Of a stretch of DNA of 6,892 nt, positions 5,965 through 6,892 are shown piece after piece. A program made the position numbers and the translations under genes. Within the stretch, counting starts at the first letter, position 1, and each line of letters opens with the position of its first letter. This DNA comes from an uncultured Clostridia bacterium (GTDB lineage: Bacteria; Bacillota; Clostridia; Oscillospirales; Acutalibacteraceae): the NCBI GenBank assembly GCA_946186725.1, contig CAMHOI010000057.1, positions 1-6,892 of the forward strand. The letters run 5' to 3'. The notes below the pieces were generated by a model. It ran no database searches and was not told where the DNA came from. It saw only the letters and a program-made list of their open reading frames with translations.

Positions 5965-5989
5965 CGGCGGGGCGAAGCCCCTCCCACCG
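5965..5989 (-). promoter_or_regulatory. Stem - asymmetric loop - stem RNA fold in the rplK leader (possible L1 site)
   Basis: On the - strand, GGGGC (5981-5977) pairs with GCCCC (5973-5969) around a UUC loop. Below it CGG (5989-5987) can pair with CCG (5967-5965), leaving an asymmetric internal loop (UGGGA opposite G). L1 often represses its operon by binding such a stem-loop-stem in the rplK leader, which mimics its 23S site. The position fits; the sequence-specific contacts could not be verified by eye, and no U tract follows, so it is not a terminator. Confidence 0.35.
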
Positions 5990-6018
5990 GCGACCGACCG
6001 GGCCGCCTACGGTAAAAA

Positions 6019-6558
6019 TCAATCTTCGACTTCGACGTAATCCAGTTCAAACTCGACCGAAGTCTCGCGCCCCAGCATGGACAGAAGGACGCGCACGAGA
6101 TTCTTCTCGGTGTCGATCTCCTCCACCTTGCCGGAGAAGCCCTCCAGCGGGCCGTTGACGATGCGCACGGTGTCGCCGACAGCGTAGTTGACCTCGACGC
6201 TGTGCTTCTCGACGCCCAGAGCGACGACCTCCTCCTCGGTCAGGGGGACCGGGGTGGAAGAGGAGCCGACGAAGCCGGTGACGCCGCGGATGTTGCGCAC
6301 GACGAACCAGGAGTCGTCGGTCATGATCATCTTGACCAGAACGTAGCCGGGGAAGAGCTTGCGCTCAATGTCCTTGTCCTTCTCGACGTCGTGAACGATC
6401 TCGGTCGGGATGCGGACCTCGAACACCAGGTCGCCCATGCCGCGACTGTCGACCATCTTGACGATGTTGTCCGCGACCTTGTTCTCATACCCGGAATAGG
6501 TGTGAACGACGTACCAGCGAGCGTCCAGCTCGGAGTGCTTGGTTTCCAGTTCAGCCAT
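6019..6558 (-). CDS. nusG: Transcription termination/antitermination factor NusG
   Basis: The 179-residue protein is a general elongation factor that bridges RNA polymerase and, through its KOW domain, other partners such as Rho or the ribosome. The NGN domain (about 14-112) begins ARWYVVHTYSGYENKV and contains KLFPGYVLVKM (67-77), the RNA-polymerase-binding face, and VRNIRGVTGFVG (87-98). A linker follows, then the KOW domain (about 125-152, VGDTVRIVNGPLEGFSGKVEEID) and the closing LGRETSVEFELDYVEVE. Length and order are typical. The start ATG 6558 has GGAG (6570-6567) 8 bases upstream. It begins 20 bases after the secE stop, the conserved secE-nusG pairing. In Firmicutes NusG can also promote pausing, relevant to the attenuator downstream in this cluster. 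Confidence 0.98.
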   Translation of the reverse strand: MAELETKHSELDARWYVVHTYSGYENKVADNIVKMVDSRGMGDLVFEVRIPTEIVHDVEKDKDIERKLFPGYVLVKMIMTDDSWFVVRNIRGVTGFVGSSSTPVPLTEEEVVALGVEKHSVEVNYAVGDTVRIVNGPLEGFSGKVEEIDTEKNLVRVLLSMLGRETSVEFELDYVEVED

Positions 6559-6578
6559 GACTCACGCTCCGTTCCGCA

Positions 6579-6892
6579 TCAAGCCCCGAAGATGAGCTTG
6601 ATCAGTTGGCCCAGACCGAAATCCTCGGCCCAGATGAAGACCCCGACCACCGCGCACAGGATGAGCACGATGATGGTGTTGCGCACGACCGTGGGGAAGG
6701 TGGGCCAGGTGATCTTCCCGAGTTCGCTCTTGTATTCTTTCAGCCAGGACTTGAATCGCTTCCAAAGGAGTTTCTTTGCGCCGTTGGACTCCTTGACTGC
6801 GACGTAATCCGCCACGAAGATGGAAACGATGGTGAAGAGGATGAAGGCCATGGACAGGCAGAACAGCACGATGAAGGTGTTGTTGTACCAGA
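6579..6892 (-). CDS. secE: Preprotein translocase subunit SecE (5' end outside window)
   Basis: SecE is the essential small membrane subunit that clamps SecY in the protein-export channel. The conserved C-terminal part is complete: an amphipathic cytoplasmic helix WLKEYKSELGKITWPTFPTV, containing the family's E-x-K-K/x-I-x-W-P region, followed by a membrane segment (RNTIIVLILCAVVGVFIWA) and a short tail ending LIKLIFGA. The reading frame stays open to the right edge, giving at least 103 residues. The upstream part contains a further hydrophobic segment (VLFCLSMAFILFTIVSIFVADYVAV). Internal GTG 6869 and ATG 6851 lack any Shine-Dalgarno, so the true start probably lies beyond the window. Most Gram-positive SecE proteins have one membrane segment and about 60-70 residues, so this one is longer than usual. 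nusG follows after 20 bases. Confidence 0.93.
   Translation of the reverse strand, partial: WYNNTFIVLFCLSMAFILFTIVSIFVADYVAVKESNGAKKLLWKRFKSWLKEYKSELGKITWPTFPTVVRNTIIVLILCAVVGVFIWAEDFGLGQLIKLIFGA

Noticed and set aside
1..6892. Mobile elements, CRISPR arrays, tRNA/rRNA genes, defence or secondary-metabolite systems
   Set aside because: I looked for terminal repeats, repeat-spacer patterns, transposase or nuclease motifs and tRNA-like folds and found none. The window does not appear to hold a new system of this kind.

Overview
The window looks like a chromosomal piece of a GC-rich member of the Bacillota, most likely class Clostridia. By eye GC is about 60-65%, strongly so at third codon positions. 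The reasons are strong GGAGG-type Shine-Dalgarno sites, sigma-A-like promoters, a Clostridia-style GltA end, a DUF4349 lipoprotein, and a Firmicute-type L10 leader. The lineage is inferred and cannot be fixed to a genus from this sequence.

Left half, + strand: the 3' end of gltA (NADPH-dependent glutamate synthase or related flavin oxidoreductase) is followed by a compact intergenic region. There a sigma-A-like promoter overlaps an intrinsic terminator. Next come three tightly packed genes: a DUF4349 membrane-anchored lipoprotein (249-1151), an M32-family metallocarboxypeptidase with all its family motifs (1144-2646), and a second lipoprotein with two DxDGDG calcium-type repeats (2673-3521). 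The first two overlap by 8 bases, and the third starts 26 bases after the second stops, so they are probably one transcript. A long bidirectional terminator at 3532-3569 closes it.

Right half, - strand (read right to left): secE (5' end outside the window), nusG, rplK (L11), rplA (L1), rplJ (L10), rplL (L7/L12). This is the classic secretion/antitermination/ribosomal stalk cluster. Between rplA and rplJ lies a complete regulatory unit: a promoter (TTGACA-17-TATGAT), an RNA fold matching the L10 leader class, and an intrinsic terminator directly upstream of the rplJ ribosome binding site. This is consistent with L10(L12)4 feedback by transcription attenuation. The cluster ends at the shared terminator after rplL. 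The usual next genes, rpoB-rpoC, are not there.

I see no mobile element, CRISPR array, tRNA, rRNA, or defence/biosynthetic system. No stretch longer than about 210 bases lacks a gene. The window is mainly conserved housekeeping DNA. Its interest lies in the regulatory architecture, the missing rpoB linkage, an unusual N-terminal part of SecE, and an uncharacterised lipoprotein/peptidase operon.
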